Numbered from the stretch's first letter, positions 19,833 through 33,100 are shown. The stretch: 64,000 nt of DNA from Inonotus obliquus (GCA_032164295.1 JAJHTX010000009.1:1922001-1986000), one strand, 5' to 3'. Translations and numbers: made by a program. Notes: generated by a model from the letters alone, not told the origin.

Positions 19833-20585
19833 ATGCCTGCTCCGGAGGTAGACGTTAACGACATTGCTGCACGCCCGGCGGTCGGACATGTGTCAGTGCC
19901 ATTCGCTCGTTGCTACGCGCTGTGCTACACCGCTAATAGATGATTTCAGAAATTTAATGGTCGATACATTGATCGCCAATGCATCGCTCGATGAGCAAGT
20001 CAAATTGATGTGTGGACCGCATCGCGACACTCACTGACTTGAGACGTGATCTCCTCTTGCAGCCTCCGAGCCATTGTTCGCTCCATGCTCGCAACTAGCC
20101 CACCAAGCGTCTCTTCTTCCTTCGTTTCCGCGGCACGCACATGTCTAAAACAGTCAGCGCAGCGTAGCATAGGGAAGCAGCCGTTGCTGTTCGAGACACG
20201 CGAGTGGCACGGACGGATCGAATTCACACCTAGTCCGCGTCTATACGGACTACTCTCACGCACACGGACCCTCTATGGTGCCGGGCTGGGCTTCGATAGC
20301 CTGGATATCCTTGCGGGAATCGTACGAGCGACAATGGGACTTCGCTGGGACGAGGATGATGACTTGGCCAACGAGCTTGCCGTAATCGATGCAGATATCA
20401 GCCAGGCGATCCAAAGCTGTAGGGAGGAGTATGCGTGTGGCAACGTACGCGATATCGGCACAGCAAGGGCGATACTTCGTAGGTTACGAGTTGCTCTGAA
20501 CGACTGCCGGACGGAAGTCGAGAGTTGGGGTGGCGAGTTTCCGTTCTCGAGGGGCAGCGCTAATGCCGAATGCTTACAGATTTAG
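19833..20585 (+). CDS. Hypothetical protein, about 210 residues
   Basis: I do not recognise the family. The model uses ATG at 19833 (MPAPEVDVNDIAARPAVGHV). An intron starts GTCAGT near 19892 and ends TTTCAG near 19949. A short exon reads NLMVDTLIANASLDEQVKL. A second intron of about 52 bp ends TTGCAG near 20062, and the last exon ends at 20585. With both introns the frame is open throughout. The last exon is helical and charged, with GLRWDEDDDLANELAVIDAD and then REEYACGN, ending in WGGEFPFSRGSANAECLQI. No signal peptide or membrane helix is evident. The TATA box, good splice signals and clean frame support a real gene. Confidence 0.6.
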
Positions 20586-23500
20586 TGATCATGTTATGCA
20601 TATTCATTTCTCTAATACATCCCCTCCTCGCACATTTGCTGTTCCGAGAGTGAAATTCATGAAAGACAACCCAGTACCTTACGTATCGTTCGGACTGCGA
20701 GATGCGCCGTGTCAGGGTCGGTGCTCAGTTTGCACAATACGATCAACAACCGGGGGGAAGTACTCCGTGCTATCAAATGCCGTATGCCAAAGACACCGCT
20801 TGTTCGTTGCCCACACCTCCTCCTGCGACACCACGCGCTACGTACAGTGTGGGAGGCACTGCCAGGTGACGAAAGCAGGGATCAGTCTCTGAATGTCTCC
20901 GCTTCAATTCTCATCAAGAACAAAAAATGGGATGCTTCTCTGCATATCCGAGGCACCAGAAAGATGTAGTAAGATTTCGAGAACATGGTGGCGTACCTTA
21001 TATAGCACGTCGCGCACATGAAGGTCTTGTGTGTGAATGGATCCCTCCTTTTCCTTCGTCGTCTTCGTGACCGTCGACCGTCGTTAGTGAGGCACGTGAC
21101 TCCGTTTATTATGTAATGAAACAGCACATTCGCAAAACTCCGAGTCGACGGCACAACCTGGCCGGTAGTGCCATTTAGTGCGTGATTGAGTCAAAATTCT
21201 CAGGGAGTTTCATCGGAGTTTGCTCGCCCATCGAAAATCAACCAACAACATCATTGTACTAGTGTATCAGGGAAGCGTAACAACCGTCCGCCGGCAGTAC
21301 CTCAGACTGTCATTGTGCTTTCGGCGTTCATCTCAGGGTAGAATGTATGTACCAGATTGTATTCCAGGGACGAACAGGAACGGCATGTCAAAGCTAAAAG
21401 GTTACAAACCGACAAGGACTAGGGGGGATTGCTATTCCCAACCCAAGAATAGAGGATCGGAGCCACGCACCTTCGGAGGCGAAGATACGAACTCACCACC
21501 GGTAGCTTCCTTGCCGAAAAATGTTAGATGACCGGATTCATTTTCAAGGACCGCCAGCTAGTCTCGGTTCTCCTGTAAGAGGTTAGATGCAGTGATAGGA
21601 GTTCCATGACCGGTCTTCTTCGTGACTACGATGCGACTCCGTTTAGACACCGGAGCAATGCCATGTGCCAGGCGGAGTATGTTGTTCAAGCCACCGTCCT
21701 GAGAGCATACAGTTGAGAAGAAGGACAGGGACCTGGCGCTGGAGTTGTTCGGTCGAGGGTGTATTTGAATACTCGCTGATAACGAGCTGGGGCCTTCAGC
21801 GAGGTTGTGTCTTGGGAAACCTAAGAATAATCAATTTCTCTGAGACCACAGGACGTTTCATCTGCTGTCAGAAACGAGTTGGCACTACGCACCAGCTATC
21901 ATGGAATTGTGGGTTTAGTTTGCTCGCGCAAGAGCTAGCAGTCAGCTATATCACCCGAAAGAAAAGAGGGGTGTCGGAAGGACGGCTAGCTTTGTTGTGT
22001 CCTGTTTTTCTGCGTTCTGGTGAACCGTTCAACCCTGGCTAACTATCTCCTGTAGACATCATATCAAAAGGGGGAAGCAGTCTAAGACACGCATGCCAAA
22101 CCTCGCAGACAAAGGACTAAGGCGGGCAGGTTTCAAACCGCTCCACTTCCCCGAGATGTGCGACGCTCATTCCATCTGAAGCTATATGTAATGGGCAATA
22201 CGAGAAGTCGCAATTCGTCTACAATAAGTTCCCTCGGTGGATTGGGTTTGGAGTAGATTAACCTATTCATTGGCCTAGAGTGAATGTGGGTTGACCAGAC
22301 AAGCATTATCCTTGAGTTACAGGTACCTTCAGAAACTCCATAGAGGTACATGAAGCACGCCACTACTGCAGATCTGTATACTAGCCAAGGAACAATTTTA
22401 TAGATCCATGACACCGCATGGTAGCGAATTGCATGCGACGTAGATGCGATACAAGTCATCTAGGGTTTCCGATATACACTGCTCTGAGCTTTAAGAATAC
22501 CCTTCCGGTTCGGCATGTGAACTCGCTGGCGTCAGCGGGGGCGAGGAGCAGCCCGTAATCGTTCAATCGTATCATCATCTTGGGTGAATCGAGTGGGACA
22601 TGATGTTAGACGATCGGATTAAAAGCGGATATAGATATCAGTATCCAACGCAGCGCTGAGATAAGGGCAGTTTGAGCGCATCACTCATGATATCGCGGTA
22701 TATAACAAGTCAAGGAGTCCGGACTGGAAGCGGACTAACCATCCGTCACCAGTATCACGAAACCCATGGTAAGCCAATGAAAACGCACGACACCCGTGCC
22801 AATAATCCAGTTCGCTGTCGACGAGTTCCATTCTTCTGACTCAGTACAGACACTGAACAATGAGAATCTCGAGATGAGCAAATTGTTGACCCTGATTGTT
22901 TCGCTTGGACTTACTTTGTTGCGAGAGAGAGACGACCTGAGACGACGGACTGCCGTTCGCACCGGGATAAGCCCATAGTCTCCTCAAATTGTTACTGTAG
23001 TTCTCTTAGGCGACCCTGGTTGATATTCGGAATCCTGGGAATGATTCAGGCAGAATGAATTTTGTCCTCGGTCCATAGTCTAGCTTCCGAAAGTGCACAC
23101 AGCCCTTAGTGTGTTCCCCTATCCCCCCAGAAAGATAGCCGCTTTGTTTCTCCCTCCTTTACCCTCACCTTGCGGTGTCTTTAAATCTAGATGCAACGGG
23201 AAATACCTCGCATAGGAGTTGGAAATACAATGTCGTGTTTGCGATAAGATTGAAGGCCGTTGAACGCCCCGCTGCATCCCGACAGCCAGAGCTATGGAGA
23301 AACGTCGTGGGAAGGCCGAGGCAAATGCCTAATCATCTGGGCCCGAAGAGGCTACGGCAGGCAGCATAACAAGACTACTAGCAGGTACGCCATTGCGAGC
23401 GGTCGTGTTGGGAGATCATGAGAGCACAAAGAAACTCATTGAGTTTCCGCATTTTGCGTTCTATTCCCTCGAATCCACGCCGGAGTAAGGAGATAACTAT

Positions 23501-24307
23501 CCGCTCTACGTGAACGAAGTCTACCGGTGATTTTTGTAGCTACCTTTGATAGAGGATGCACCGGGAGGGTGGCGAGGGAGCACTGATGCTGGTGCATTGT
23601 TGCCGCTTTGTCTCGAGAATGGTTTGTTGTGAGTTGGAGTTCCGCAGAAGGAGGTTCTTAGTGTGCCCCGTGAGGGAACCTTAAGCTTCCAAGTCCCCAA
23701 GTCCCAAACGCGTAGCTGTAACGTCTGAGAACCCGAAGAAGACACGCGTGTGAGGTTCACCTGAACCACAGTACGAGTCTAAGATCCGAGGCGAATAGTA
23801 GAACCTCGCGAATGAGCGTTCCAAAGATGTGAGTGCGAAGATCATATGCATCGCTTCCGTTCCGCGACCAAGCTACTATGTAGTGATGCGTGAATGTCGT
23901 CTGAAAGCTAAGTCGAAACTGATGGTACACTAGGTCAAGCGCATTGCTTTTTCGGTACGCAACACTGTTACACGAAGTCGGCTGTATTCTTTGAGCCAGC
24001 AATCTGAAAGAGAGTTACCGTTTGAATCGGAAGAGCGGATAAACTCGCAGAGCCTGAAGGGAAGAAGGCAGTACACGGAACGCGACGCTGGCAACCATGC
24101 TCAACGGGACCGTGCACGAGTAGGCCAGATTTCTCGGGCACGTATCGTGAGGCTTGCTGACCTGGAAGGAGGCCACCATAGACGTACAACAGTTTGGCGC
24201 GCGTACCATGGAAGCAAATTAATTTACAAATTACACGGGGATGGAGATCAATGTTAGACTTAGTTCTCGCAAAAATGAGACAAAATACTGTTCAAAATCT
24301 CGAACTA
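20586..24307. other. Long stretch with no recognisable gene
   Basis: This 3.7 kb contains only short open frames without recognisable domains, and stop codons are spread in all frames. I see no LTRs, terminal repeats or conserved motifs. It may be decayed sequence or hold non-coding RNA; neither is shown. Confidence 0.5.
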
Positions 24308-24379
24308 TCGGATATGGTGTAACGGCTAACATTGCCGCCTCTCACGCGGCAGCTCGGGGTTCAATTCCCCGTATCCGAA
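24308..24379 (+). tRNA. tRNA-Glu (anticodon CTC)
   Basis: A 72-base cloverleaf. The acceptor arm TCGGATA (24308-24314) pairs with TATCCGA (24372-24378), with A as the discriminator. The D arm holds the A box TGGTGTAACGGCTA. The anticodon stem GCCGC/GCGGC closes the loop CTCTCAC, giving anticodon CTC, which reads GAG. The T arm holds the B box GGTTCAATTCC. There is no intron. T-rich sequence follows at 24390-24440, as expected for RNA polymerase III termination. Confidence 0.95.
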
Positions 24380-24691
24380 TCGTTTAGAAATTCCTTTGTT
24401 TTCCTCTAGTGCCGACTCATCCTCTTTCTTTTTTTTTTCACCTTTATCCCACGAATTTTACCGGATTGCACGGGGATTGCTCCAAAGCAGGAACAAGGGT
24501 GAAGCTCTAGTTCATTCCATAGTTCATTTCGGTTGATCGGAGTTGCGCGGCATGACGGAGGCAAATACCATAAATAGAAGATTATTAGTCATGACGGAGA
24601 CTGATAAACCAAAAGTCCGTCAAAGTCCGAGTCCGCAAGGGAATAGTACTCTCCGTCAATCCCCCCAAGTTATCTTCTTTCTCTCTACACA
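24380..24691. other. Intergenic stretch between tRNA-Glu and the MFS gene
   Basis: T-rich just after the tRNA (a run of 10 T near 24429-24439), then the 5' flank of the transporter gene. No gene seen. Confidence 0.6.
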
Positions 24692-26665
24692 ATGCAGCCA
24701 GTTATGCATAGTGACACTTCAACACTTGCAAACGGTCTCAGCGGCTCCCTCAACATCAGTCCAATCCTTGAAAAAGCAGACTCTCGTCTCAAAAGAACTA
24801 TCTTTGAACAAAACGGCAAGCTAGTCCTCGTAGAATTAGACAATGAGGACGACCCAAAGAACTTGCCTCTCTTTCGCAAATGGATTGCTGTTATCGTAAT
24901 ATCTTCCGCAGCTTTCTGTACAGCTTGCGCTTCGTCTATAGTCAGTCTCTTATATTCCCTTGTTTGCAAAATTCACTCACCTTCTCCAGGCAACCGCTGC
25001 TCAGGATGGCATGGCCGCCGAATTCCACGTATCAAAAGAAGTCGCCATTCTCGGCGTCAGTCTCTTCGTCCAGGGCATGGGTGTCGGCCCACTCCTCCTG
25101 GGCCCGCTCTCCGAATTCTACGGGCGTAACCCAGTCTACTGGGCCTCGTATATCGTATTCTTCGTCCTCTCTTTCCCCGTCGCTTTCGCTCCGAATATCG
25201 GTATGCTATATCATATCATATGCTGGTATCTGTTTTTCCGATCACATGACTGACCTGAATTTCCCTTCAGCGGTCTTTTTGGTCTTCCGATTCATTGGAG
25301 GATTCGTAAGCTCGGCTTTCTTGAGTGTCGCAGGCGGTAGTGTTAGCGATTTGTTCTCGAACGAGACAGTAGCAACGTGAGCAAGTAACCCATCTGGCAT
25401 CGAGAGCATATTTTATGGCGATTCACTCGCATTCGGAATGAAATAGTCCGATGGCCTTCTACACCATTTGTCCATTCGCGGGACCCGTGTTCGGACCTCT
25501 TATCTCTGGATTCATCAACCAGAACCTGCATTGGCGTTGGACATATTATGTGCAGCTTATATGGACCTTTGTGGAACTCGTAGCCATAGTTCTTGTGCGC
25601 ATTTGCTCTTATCGTCTCTTTGTCTGTCACTGACCTTGTACGATAGTTTGTACCAGAGACTCATATCCCTGTCATTCTTGAGAATAAAGCAAAAAAGCAA
25701 GCTGTGTTATCAAACATGTCAACAAAGCATAGATTAACCCAGGAAATTTCCAGACTGCGGAAGTTCAAGGGTGTGGAAGTATACGCGCCAACTGAACTAG
25801 AAGACCGCGGACTATTGCATGCAATGATATTGAGCTGCTACAAGCCTTTTGGTCAGTGTTTAGATTCATCTTTGGGTCCTTTGTTCGCACTGAGTGTCTC
25901 GTAGAACTTCTCTTTTTCGATAGAATGGCATTACTATTAGACTTATGGACCGCAGTTGTTCTCGGAATACTATACCTAGCCTTCCAGGCCTTCCCGATCA
26001 TTTTCGGCGAGAAGCATGGTTTCAATATGCAAATGGTTGGATGCAGCTTCCTGGGCATTGGGCTTGGGCTTGCCCTTGGAACCCTCTCGCAGCCTTACTG
26101 GAATAGGTACGCGTCCGACTTGAAACTCGTTTAGAACAACATTCTTAATGAAGGGGTAACAGAATATACAAGCATGAGACTATTAAACACAATGGGCACC
26201 CTCCGCCGGAGATGCACCTGATCATCGGCATGCCCGGCGGAATTCTCGTGGCTGTCGGGCTCTTTTGGATTGCCTTCACAACATTTGACGGTGTCCACTG
26301 GATCGTGCCCATGCTCGGCTCGATTCCTTTCGGGATTGGCATCAACTTCGTCTTCACTGCGACGTTTACATACCTCGTTACAGCCTATCGTCCGATCGCC
26401 GCAAGCGCGATGGCAGCGAACAGCGCCGTGCGAAGTACCTTCGCTGCTGGGTTTCCATTGTTCGCGGTGCAGATGTATCATCGCCTTGGAACAGTCGGAG
26501 CTACGGCTCTATGCGCCGGGCTCACTGCGATCATGGCGCCGCTGCCGTAAGTAGGATCCTTACTTTGCGCGTTATTTCATCATTGATTGTTCGTTTGCTC
26601 CCAGCTTCATCTTCTATCGGTATGGGTCAGTGATACGTGCAAAGTCCAAATATGCCGTGGCATAG
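24692..26665 (+). CDS. Major facilitator superfamily transporter (DHA1-like drug:H+ antiporter)
   Basis: A twelve-helix plasma-membrane transporter probably exporting small molecules by proton antiport; substrate unknown. It starts at ATG 24692 with a cytosolic tail ending DDPKNLPLFRKWIAV. The motif A-like loop is GPLSEFYGRNPVYW, and GPVFGPLISGF is the antiporter-type motif C. A central loop (KHRLTQEISRLRKFKG) is followed by the second half (GILYLAFQAFPIIFGEKHGFN, then MPGGILVAVGLFWIAFTTF). About seven introns are needed; for example one from 25852 to 25903 joins PFELLFFDRMALLLDLW. The last exon ends KSKYAVA and TAG 26663-26665. The frame is intact. Confidence 0.88.
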
Positions 26666-27199
26666 AGATCTCATACTTTACGACTTCTTACGGATATGGT
26701 ACACTGTTAGACATCCCCACTTTGTATTTTTACGACATTGCTTGCATCAGATCCTGTTACTTCGGCCCAGACGTTTTACAATAGAACATTAATGGATAGA
26801 TCTACTGCTCAATAGAAATTTCATCCAACTGTGAACTGATCGCGGTTGCGGCGATTTGTGAAAGAAGTTTGATGAAATGAGTTGTACTAGCGTCACCATC
26901 TCTTGTTGTGAGCGAGCTACGAACAGTTCTGAGTATGAGTGCACGATCACGACAAGCAAGGGAAGCATCAGTCGATCAACATCAAGCTGATCGAAAGTGA
27001 GTGATACACAATTCGGCCTAAAATCACAACTTGATCGAAGATTGATTGATGGCGTATGCGAAGGGGTGAGTTGTAGAGAATAATTGTTGATAGAGGATGC
27101 CCTGTTGGCAACTGACTTGTGCGCCCAAGGCTCGATCACCGGGCGCGAGCTTCATCAATGCAGAGTGGCTATCCATTCAGAGTTGGCAGTCGTTGAAAG
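26666..27199. other. Convergent intergenic stretch
   Basis: Lies between the 3' ends of the MFS gene and the TFIIIC subunit gene. The only long open frame (26789-27139, minus) has no recognisable feature. Nothing else seen. Confidence 0.55.
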
Positions 27200-30100
27200 T
27201 TAGACCGAGAGCCAGCGTCGAGCCACTTCTTTGGCAAGTGGCGTCGCACCGGTGATAACATAGATCAGGTATAAGTTATACGCCGCTTCTCGCGAGACGC
27301 CGATGTCCTGCAACCTTGTCAGCACAACATCAGATGCATCCAAAGTAGACATTTACGTTTTCGTCAGACGCTTGTCTCTTTCCGATGATTCCAAGAACCC
27401 GCTCGTAATGCTTGACAGCATGCGACAAGAGTCCTGTGTAACAGAGCCGCAACCAGATCAATGAAGGCACGGCGCCTCATTTGAAACGACAGCGTACCAA
27501 TTTGATGAAAGGCACGTCCAAAGTTATACTCTATCTCATCCGCATGCGGGTCAGTTTCCCTCGGACCTCTCAAAGTCCTGTACTTCGTCATGAAGCCCAT
27601 GGCCTGCGGTACAAACGGACCATTAGCTCAACGTCGACGCTTCGGAGAAATCGAGCACCGACTTGTGTGATCAAAAAATTTCGATTATCCGACTGTCGCT
27701 GCATGGCCCGACCTAGCGATGCCACAGCAAGGCTCATGCATATCAGTGAGTCATTTGCAAAATAGTCGTAGGCATGTAGGAGATAAACTATCGAATAAGA
27801 TGTATCTCAAACCATTCTCGGACCAGACGATTGACGTACACAAGGCACTTTGGTAGCTTTTCGCCAGCATGAGGCTCTGCCCGTAAAGAGCGGGCAATAC
27901 GGGATTACTCTGGGTCGGTCTTGCAGATTTTCCTTTGTCCAATTCCTTCGATGGCTCTGCAACTTCGCCACCACTGTCATCTTCTTCGTCCTCGAGATCG
28001 CGCTTACCACCAGCAGACTGCCCGGTCATGAACCGACGCTTTTCAGCAATCCAATGAGCCTTTCCCTCCAATGCGTTGGCATGAGTACGCATTTCTCGGA
28101 GAATGAACTTCTGAAAGCTAGTCTCAATCACTTGGTCCGTCTGTGGTAGCCCGCTCGCAATGCTGGCTAGAAACAAGCGGATTAATTCATTATTGAACTG
28201 ATGGTTCAACATGAGCCGCCGAAACATCTCGAGTACAACATCGAACTTCCTCGCTTGTACAGCACATGCTACCAGAAGCCAGCAGTCAATGGACGAACCC
28301 TACATAGTTTAGAATATCACTTACTTGCCAGAGTCAAGCGAAGAGTATCCTGATACTTCTGTATCGAGTACACCTTCGAGTACATCAGATGGCGAATGAC
28401 ATCTTCCGCCACGTCGAATCGATCTTGCTTGGTCAGGAGAAAGGCATACTAACAAGATAGTCGTGAAGACACGGCTTGTTACACGCAAGAAAGCGGAATT
28501 CTGACCTCCATTGCCAGGGAGAGGCAATCGTCGAAATGAATACCACGAAAATACACAGCTTCGCCCTTCTCCCGTCGTTCAGATTTTTTGGACTCCCTTT
28601 CTTCCTTTTCATGTTCTTCAATCCAAACGCGTGTCAGTGATCATTTTGTTTGCAAGATCAAGACGTACCTAACTCTAACTCAAGACGGGACGCCATCTCT
28701 TGTTCGGCATCTTCTTTCCTCGCGAGTATCGTGCCCCGAAAGGGTCTGGCCTGAGACGATGTCAGAAAGCGATTCTGCCGGGAACATCTGGAAAGCGCCT
28801 ACACTTCGTGCGACGAATAAACTTCGTGTCTCTCTAAACATTTCAATCAACTTCTCGGCATTGGTTAGCCATTCTATCTCTGCCTCCTTGTGGCCAAAGC
28901 GCATTTGATCCTGGAGCTCTTGCAACCGCCCATACCACTCTGCTGTTTCTTCTTCTTTCTCCCGTTCTAGTTCAAGAAGCTGCTGCCTGGAAGTCTTATT
29001 ACGCGCCTTCGTAAGGTTGGCTAGCTTGCCTCTGCCTCGCTTCCTCTCAGTGAACAAAGGCGCCGATATAGCCTCCTCCTCGTCCTCTTGAGGAGTCCCC
29101 TCTTTAGTGCTTCCTGATTTTTTCTTGCGAGAATCGATTACTTTCGGATTGTTAAGGATCTGCGAATTGACGAGACACGATAAATTCACCTTGGTAGACG
29201 AGTTCAAGGGCCTTTCGCGTATGACCATTTGCCTCATGTATTTCAGCAAGCCTCATTTTTGCGTCATAGTTCATTGGATCTGCGTTGATAACTTGGATAA
29301 TGTCAGCACCATTATAGGTAGTGAAGAGCTGCTACATACTGTGCTCGTAGATTTCGGCCGCTTCGGCTGTTTCTCCTACATTTCGCCTACAATCTGCTGC
29401 TTGCATGAGTACATGGACGCTGCTCGTCTATATACGCCACCAGTCAGTGAGAAGCTCGCAAGAAACTAAATAATCGCACCGTCGCATCCGAACCCAGCAT
29501 TTCGTAGATCGGTCGGGCTTCAGAATACATTGCACGGTCAAAGAGCGTGTCCGCAATCTCCGTGAAAAGAGGTGCATAATCTGCAATATCTTCGCTCAAA
29601 ATAATGCTAGCATGCATCTAAGTACAAAGAGTGAGACAAAATATCGACCGCATACTCAGAAGGAAGAATGGACTTACTCGACCTTCGTCAGTGTCACCCA
29701 ACCTTAGTCTTGCGATTGCTAGTCGATGTCGAGCATTGATATCGAGTGGATAAAACCCTTGCTTAACGGCAAGGCTATCTTCGCTGTCATCTCGTACAGT
29801 TCCCTCTGAGTCGTATTCACGATCATCAGGACATGTATCCCAGTACTTCTGCTTTGAGCGGCCTTGTAGCCAGCGACATCCCGAGCGGATCGTTCTGATA
29901 GTTCGATCATACCAGCCTAAGCTATTGAACAAGTCCCCAAGGACCAGAATATCCATAAAAGTGAATTCGCCGACTGGCGGCTGTAGAGCACCGGGGATCG
30001 GTTCTCCACCTTCTGCGAGCAATGGGTCGATAGTATTCGAAACACCACCAGGAATCTTCCCCTCCGGATATAAAGTCATGAAATGATCAAATGCGTCTTG

Positions 30101-31220
30101 ATAGAGCTTGGCGCATAGCTTCAGGTCCCCGGATTCAATAAGGATGTATCTCAGTTCCGTGAGGAGGGCTATATCATGTGGGAAATGCTTCAAAAGGACG
30201 AGATAGGCATTACGCGCTGCGGTAAGGTCACCAACTTCTTTAGAAAGAGATGCGCGATCCCAAATAGCACCAAAATTAGTCGGATCGAGGCGCATCGTCT
30301 TCACTAGACAATACAATGCTTGTTGCAAGTAACCTGCATCGCGTGATTGACGTGCGAGTTCATGCCATTCGTCGGGATCATGCCGCAGGTGCGCACCCAT
30401 AATCGCTACATGGAGTGCTTTGGTTGGTTGGTTAAGCTCGCGATAGCAGGTTGCAAGGACGCTCCACGCCGAAACAGCACGCGGCTCGATACGTATTACT
30501 TCGGTCATGATGCGTATAGCCTCTTGTAGATTTCCATCGACATATGCCGCATTCCCCTCTCCAATAAGAGCGCGTACTTGGTGAGAGAGTACCGGTCCTG
30601 TTCGACGGCCTCGACCCTGCAAGCGAACCATCAGTGAAGCTCTAGGACGGATAAGGTAAGCCAGGGTTGGAAACAGAAGAGGATTAGGATTCGATGCGAC
30701 CGCAGATGGAAGAACTCGTAGATTCGTCACGACTATCGCATCGTACATTGATGCTCGCAAGGACTCCAACCTGGGATTGATATAATTCTGAATGCTTACT
30801 CTCCCTTTTGCTTTTCTTGTCCGACCAATGCCAGACGCAGCACGTAGATCAGCTTGAAACTGTTCTTCCGCTTCTGCGCTGGCCGGAGCATCCCATATTT
30901 TACTTAAAGCGGCCGAGCTGGCCACATCGTCCGTGCTTCGAATGCTTCCTATGAGACGACTGGAAGATTATTGCAGTTGTGCTCTTAGCCGATACAACAA
31001 GGCTCACTCAAAGTCACCTTCAATCTGGTGCTCGATAGAGACACTGTTACGAACATCTTCAAGATCTTCCTCAAAGATTTCAGCTTCGGAATCAGTGTCA
31101 TCTGGGCTACTGGGTTCAAACTCTGAGCCTGACGAAGAGCTCTCGACATAATCTGGGGGACGAGTGTTAGTAGACGAACAGAACTGTGCTTAATGCAATA
31201 CCATTCTCATCTTCCAACAT
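27200..31220 (-). CDS. TFIIIC tau-131/Sfc4-type TPR subunit
   Basis: A subunit of the RNA polymerase III initiation factor TFIIIC, which binds tRNA and 5S promoters and recruits TFIIIB in the nucleus. It starts at ATG 31220 (MLEDEN), spliced to DYVESSSSGSEFEPSS and an acidic stretch. TPR arrays follow: RALIGEGNAAYVDGNLQEAI, VSAWSVLATCYRELNQPTKAL and FGAIWDRASLSKEVGDL (about 30050-30600). A charged middle segment (28680-29250) and a C-terminal TPR set follow (EYNFGRAFHQIG, then REAAYNLYLIYVITGATPLA). The stop is at 27200-27202. Length, acidic N-terminus and two TPR blocks suit the family. At least nine introns are implied. I saw no disabling lesion but did not place every intron. Confidence 0.8.
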
Positions 31221-31498
31221 GTTGACAAGGCGAAGTGAAGGTAGGTTTGGAAGGAAGGAAAAAAGAAAACGAACTGGAGGCGCGTGGGAATGTTTCTCGG
31301 CATTTCGCGACAAGAATGAGTCATCACAGCACTTCAAAATAAAATAAAAGTAAATCTTCCGCAGATAATTGAATCGCATCGTCACCAAAAGAACATGAAA
31401 TTACATTCACACTTGACACAAACTGTGGTATAACACATCACCGCACAATACACTGAGTTCAAGATTGTCCACAGAATGATGACAAGCAACTAAAAATG

Positions 31499-33100
31499 TC
31501 ATGCCGAAGGGATTAGCTGTCGCACAGCTGCGGCCATGAATGCAAGCTTCTCTGGCGTGTAAGGAGGATACCGAACAGCCAAGTGAGACTCCGCACTGCA
31601 AGTTACAATCATTCAGCATCCCGTACAAAAGATTGCGACAAGAACACAAGGAATACTTACGCGAGCGGAACGTCCTCAGAACTACGCAAATGCGTGAACG
31701 CATCAAAACCATACTTCAGAACCTGGGGTCCGTACCCAGATTCACCAACACCTGAGAATGGTAACTCATCCACCGCAAGCTGATCGACGGTGTCATTGAA
31801 AACCAATGAGCCACTCAGAGTTTCGTCGATCAAGCGTTGCTTCACATCAGCACTCTCCGTGAATGCGTAGAATGCGAGCGGGTGGTCGCGCTCGTTGATG
31901 AATCCGATAGCTTCATCGAGATCTGCGATAGGCACAATGGGAAGAATAGGTCCAAAAATCTCGTCTTCCATCAAAGAGTCGTCGCCTGAGACGTCTACGA
32001 GAACCGTCAGAGCCATCTTGAACTGATCCGCGTCTGTCTCGCCTCCGAGGACGATACGACCTTTCGAACGTGATAATAAGTTCTGCAGACGATCAAAGTG
32101 TGCCGCGTTGACGACACGACCATACGAGTCACTCTTAAGCTGGCCATCGGGAAATCGTTCCGCAATGACCTCCTTGATCACATTGACGAACGTGTCTTGT
32201 GCCTCGCGAGCGATAAGAATGTAATCCGGCGCGACGCATGTCTGACCCGCATTCGGAGTTTTGCCGTACACGATACGTCGAGCGGCAATACGAAGGTCCG
32301 TGGCAGCCGCATCGATGAAGCAGGGCGACTTCCCGCCAAGCTCCAGAGAGATAGGCGTGAGATGTTTTGCGGCTGCTGCAGCGACAATACGCCCCACACG
32401 TCCGTTGCCGGTATAGAAGATGTGCGCCCAGCGCAACTCGAGCAACCTGCTGGTCTCTGGAATAGCACCGTTGACAACGACATACGCGCTAGAATCCAGG
32501 TACTTTGGCAGCAGTTCTGCCAAAAGCGCTGAGAACGCTGGCACAAATTCTGAAGGCTTGACCACCGCAGGACAGCCGGCAGCGATGGCAGCGTACAGGG
32601 GCTGTAGTGAGAGAATGAGGGGATAGTTCCAAGGGGAAATGATGAGGACGGGTCCTTTGGGTGCACGATAGACAACGGGTGACCAGGGCTTCTGCCAATC
32701 GGGAACGTTTGCAGCCTTTTCCGGGCGAGCCCATTCTTCAAGTCGCTCTGCAGAGAGGATGGCGCGCTGGATGATACCACCGACTTCATAGACCAAAGCT
32801 TCCTGCTTCGGCTTTCCGAGGTCCCTGTGAATGGCGTCTACGAATGCATCTGCATTCTCCTGGCACATGCGAGCGAGCGCATAAAGTTGTTCACGACGAA
32901 AAGTCAACGGGCGGCATTTGCCCGACTTGAAGGTCTTGTACAATGTTTCATGATACTGTGAACGGGTTAGTCAATTTGAATCGAGGATTATTGGAAAAGA
33001 GCGGACTCGCCTGTTCGATGTCCTTGAGCGGAGTATGAAGGCGAGGATCAATCGTGGCCGAGGACAAGGTGGTGGACGACTCTGGTTGCTTTTGTCCCAT
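31499..33100 (-). CDS. Aldehyde dehydrogenase
   Basis: This oxidises aldehydes to acids with NAD(P)+; the short N-terminus and family look suggest the class 3/fatty aldehyde type. It starts at ATG 33100 (MGQKQPESSTTLSSATIDPRLH). A first intron with a GC donor (33010-33009, ending CACAG) leads to YHETLYKTFKSGKCR. Signature motifs are ISPWNYPL (cofactor side), ELGGKSP with the catalytic Glu, and GQTCVAPDY with the catalytic Cys; EIFGPILPI and a C-terminal FSGVGESGYG follow. A last intron (about 31662-31597) precedes AESHLAVRYPPYTPEKLAF and TGA 31499-31501. About 495 residues. No signal peptide or tail anchor is evident. It is transcribed divergently from the exchanger at 33463. Confidence 0.92.

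Noticed and set aside
26789..27139. 116-codon minus-strand open frame downstream of the TFIIIC subunit gene
   Set aside because: No domain, no splice partner and composition unlike the neighbouring genes.
32178..32789. 203-codon minus-strand open frame in another frame of the aldehyde dehydrogenase
   Set aside because: It lies entirely within the dehydrogenase exon, which has all catalytic motifs; it is a shadow frame.
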